A program made the translations under genes and the position numbers. Of a DNA stretch of 64,000 bases, positions 61,191 through 64,000 are shown one piece after another. The stretch covers positions 372,001-436,000 of the forward strand of contig QVRM01002215.1 in assembly GCA_003439945.1 (NCBI GenBank). Direction: 5' to 3'. The first letter of the stretch is position 1. The number at the start of each line of letters is the position of its first letter. The DNA is from Dermanyssus gallinae (lineage: Eukaryota > Arthropoda > Arachnida > Mesostigmata > Dermanyssidae). The notes under the pieces are model-generated. The model searched no databases and was not told the DNA's origin. It saw nothing but the letters and a program-made list of their open reading frames with translations.

Positions 61191-62200
61191 TTGATATATA
61201 TATATATATAGCGACAATAAAATTGTTGATGTTAGTTAATTTAAGTTTGTAGTTTAGACTTAATATCTGCTGCCATTTAAACCGCGGTTGGTTTATATTC
61301 TTGCAATCGATACAATTTTACCGCTGATAATTGCAATGTGCAGCCGTAGGATGTGGAGCCGACTCGGTGTATCTTTGTTTACTGTTGTTTAGTCTTAGAT
61401 GCAATATCCCCTGTTTCAGTTGTTTCAGCGTTGCAGCATCGATTATTCCTAATAGGCTCCAATACAGTGCAGAAAAATATTGTTATTACGCCACAAAACT
61501 AAGAAGATGCAAAGTTAGACTATCGCTTTAAAAGATGTAATTCGATTGGCGAGGTATTCGGCTTTTCTGATTATCGACTTTAGACTAGATTTTTCTACAG
61601 CCATTCTCACTTGCAATGTTGTTTTTTTTAGTTCTTCGACGGCAAGCTTATGGCGGCTGTTTAGAGCAACGTCTGCCAAAGTAAACACGGAAAGTTGTCT
61701 TTAGTGCTGTAACTTCGCGGCAGGACTTGTGCTCGTAGACGCAACTTTTGATTTAATTATAGCTTACAAAACCGACTAAGCGAAAACCACAAATAAGACT
61801 ACGATAATAAATCAACGCGATTTCAGTGACGCGAAGAAACCGACTTTCTAACACACCGGGAAAATATCGTGAGGTTGCTGAACGGTTCGCGGATTGAAGT
61901 CGCGCTGTGTATCGTGGGGGGTGAGCAAATGTGTTTGACAGATGCACTCTCGACAACCATGATCTCCCGATTAAGTGACAATAGTCTGGATGAGCTAGCG
62001 TACTCGTATTCTTCCTCGACATAAAACTGTGCTTTTGCTAAATAACTAATATATACATATGTAACATAAAATACTTTTTTTTACTCATAGACACTTGGCA
62101 TTTGCGATCACCGAAACATTGCGCATCAAACTTCTTTTTAAGCAACTTGTTCTAGCTATAAGCCACTACTAGATGTTTAGAACATATAGTCAGCAAATAG
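61191..62200. other. No gene recognised
   Basis: Starts with a (TA)n tract (to 61210). No domains or repeats were recognised in the rest. Confidence 0.4.
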
Positions 62201-62960
62201 TGAGACAGCTCACTGCCTAGTTGAATGCCAGCCCGACGCGGTTCTCATCGCGGGTGACCTGATAGTGGTCGTTTAAATGCGTTTCATTATGCAACATGAT
62301 AATTCTTGCGTGGTTCGATTGCAGCGATCATGCATTCCTTTTTCGACGCCACCTATGAGCGTTGCCGGAATTTGCTGCGTAATTTTGATGTGAAATACGC
62401 TCGCGCAGGTTCAGCTCAGATGGACAGCGCATGGAATTCTCGCCAAATCAAACAGCTAACCGCTTCACGGCAGGGTGCGCACTAGCGGCCTAACTTGCGC
62501 GGCCACTGTTTAGCGCATTCCTCTTCGTAGCGACGGCGAGCAACGAATTCGACTGCTTGCCTAGTCTTACAGCCCGAAAACGGTCGGAGGCGCTTCTAGG
62601 CCTTCTCCGTATGCACACCGATGTGTTCGATGGGGGAAAGAGTTCTTTACTCGCCGCGCCTCACCGGTTACGAAAGGCGACGACCCCACCTCGCTGACGC
62701 CGCGAAGGGCAAGCTAAAATGAGAACGACGAGACTCGATGGTCTCTCTCGCATGACCGGGCTGGGCTTGACTCTCGAGTGAATCCGCGACCGCGAGAGCC
62801 TCACACTCGCTCTCTGTATCCCGGAGAACGGACAGGTAGCCAAATACCACGGTTTGTCTCAGAGTGCACCGCAGCGATTGTCCCATACGAGTAGATTGTC
62901 CGCGACAATAACCCATTGTGTAATCTGATTGCAAGTGTACGATAAACAATATGAAAATCT
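62201..62960. other. CpG-rich block, possible promoter or exon region
   Basis: Noticeably richer in G+C and CpG than the surroundings. Near its left side CGATTGCAG (62324-62332) precedes an open + frame starting 'MHSFFDATYERCRNLLRNF', which runs through a possible GCGCAG|GTTCAG donor (62407/62408) and stops at TAG (62484-62486). No family was recognised. The remainder has no convincing frame. It could be the 5' end of a further gene or old repeat DNA. Confidence 0.3.
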
Positions 62961-63306
62961 TTGGAATTCGTTTTGGAGCAACCTTGTATTGCGGGCGGTA
63001 GTACTAATAGAACGCTTACGTTCACAAGTTACTCGTTTGTATTCGACAGGTTACTAGTCAGCTGTCTGCAGCGGACGTGCACATAGACAAACTTGTTTTT
63101 AAGTGTTATATATGTATACCTAAACCTACATACAATGGTTGTGTGAGAACGGTGGTAATTATAACTAGCATGCACGTAAGCCTGTCACAAATGAATTAAC
63201 CCTTCGTTCGGACATCACCCGGGGCAGAATTAATTGTGCCATTTTAAGAACCTTTTAATATGCACCTACTTTGTATGTCCGGACTATGTTTATCGACTCT
63301 ACAACG
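62961..63306. other. Non-coding
   Basis: AT-rich sequence with nothing recognised. Confidence 0.4.
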
Positions 63307-63373
63307 CCCATTGAGCAACAATGCCCATTGAGCAACAATGCTTATTGAGCAACCTGCCTATTGAGCAACATTG
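63307..63373 (+). repeat. 17-bp minisatellite, four units
   Basis: Two identical CCCATTGAGCAACAATG units (63307-63340), then a 16-bp variant and a further 17-bp variant, all keeping ATTGAGCAAC. Confidence 0.9.
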
Positions 63374-63958
63374 CTGCTGTTTATTGCCTATTGTAGAAGC
63401 TTATAGCGGTAAATAAAACATTATAAACTACTAACTAAATGTTAAAATGTTAAACGGCATGTAGCAACCATACACGCTGTACAATATCCGTATAAACTTG
63501 ATTTCTTATATATATATAAAGTGTCCCAAGTTGTATAGGCAATTTCTTAAATATTTGTATGTTTGATGATCGAGCTTATTACAATATTTGTTACAATTGC
63601 AGACAGGATAAGGGTACCCACCTTTTTCAATAGAGATTGATTGACAAAATGCTTAATGCGCGTGGGACGTAAACGTTAAAGCTAGTGTAGGTAGAGATAG
63701 TGTAGGGCCCACTAACCCACTAGAATCCTTATAAACATATGCACGTAGTATTTCGACAATATTTGTGTCATGAAATATATAATATATATAATATACTTAT
63801 AACCTATTATAAATGTACTTTTATGATAACACGAAGAGTTTTGCCTATACATGTATCATAACGTCTTTAGGTAGGTTCTGAGGAAGTCAAAATGGAATGT
63901 CGAGATCCGAAGTCAGTTGTTAGATGTAATAGCAATAAGCAGGTGGCATGAAACATGT
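63374..63958. other. Non-coding
   Basis: AT-rich sequence with a short TATATA tract at 63511-63520; no gene or repeat family was recognised. Confidence 0.4.
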
Positions 63959-64000
63959 TGAGCCCGGTAGACGTGGTGCATCCGCCTGCGTCTCACAATC
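63959..64000 (+). mobile_element. SINE copy, cut by the window edge
   Basis: GAGCCCGGTAGACGTGGTGC matches the start of the SINE at 51085 (GAGCCCGGTGGCGTGGTGC) with a short insertion. The rest lies beyond the window. It confirms that this SINE is a dispersed family. Confidence 0.65.

Overview
This is eukaryotic nuclear DNA, AT-rich and intron-rich, with many (TA)n and (TAA)n microsatellites and a heavy load of decayed retroelements. The recognisable host gene belongs to the Sidestep (Side) family of immunoglobulin cell-surface receptors, known from arthropods. That family, together with the R4/Dong-like, CR1/Jockey-like and tRNA-SINE repeats, points to an arthropod. A chelicerate such as a mite or tick is my best guess, but it is not proven. 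No prokaryotic or organellar genes were seen.

Layout. (1) 2.6-21.3 kb, + strand: one multi-exon Side-like gene. I could place 12 or 13 exons. Eleven of the twelve introns in the model split codons in phase 1, and the exons join into one open frame of about 722 residues: signal peptide, five Ig domains, one FN3 domain, a hydrophobic membrane segment and possibly a very short tail. Exons 2-11 (3526-20130) are strong. The signal-peptide exon (2611-2659) and the last exon (21233-21284) are tentative. (2) Within its introns lie a 5'-truncated R4/Dong-type LINE embedded in a TAA array (9.07-9.76 kb), an R2-superfamily-like reverse transcriptase remnant with a 54-nt inverted copy of its own 3' end (14.22-15.41 kb), and two diverged copies of an unidentified ~590-bp repeat (6.07 and 7.58 kb). 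(3) 21.3-26.5 kb: no convincing gene, a TAA array and small repeat fragments.

(4) 26.5-41.5 kb: a LINE with a PHD-like ORF1, an APE endonuclease and a reverse transcriptase leads into a 7,195-bp direct tandem duplication (27098-34292 and 34293-41487). The two units look essentially identical; I found one base difference. Each unit carries three LINE remnants and a tRNA-like SINE head. The left breakpoint cuts through the CR1/Jockey-like LINE. This is either a very recent duplication or an assembly artefact.

(5) 41.5-64 kb: mostly non-coding. It holds a GTT/GTC array, an RT scrap (42.2-42.7 kb), a Ty3/Gypsy integrase remnant (44.8-45.6 kb, - strand), a well-formed tRNA-derived SINE with a 12-bp target-site duplication (51.07-51.27 kb), a LINE remnant (52.7-53.4 kb), a candidate membrane-segment exon on the - strand (57.64-57.84 kb), a LINE with an intact FVDD motif and CCHC finger (59.93-61.19 kb), a CpG-rich block (62.2-62.96 kb) and the start of a second SINE copy at the right edge.

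I found no clear undescribed multi-gene system. The most distinctive signals are the repeated association of retroelement 3' ends with simple-repeat arrays, short terminal copies of these elements elsewhere in the window, and the near-perfect tandem duplication.
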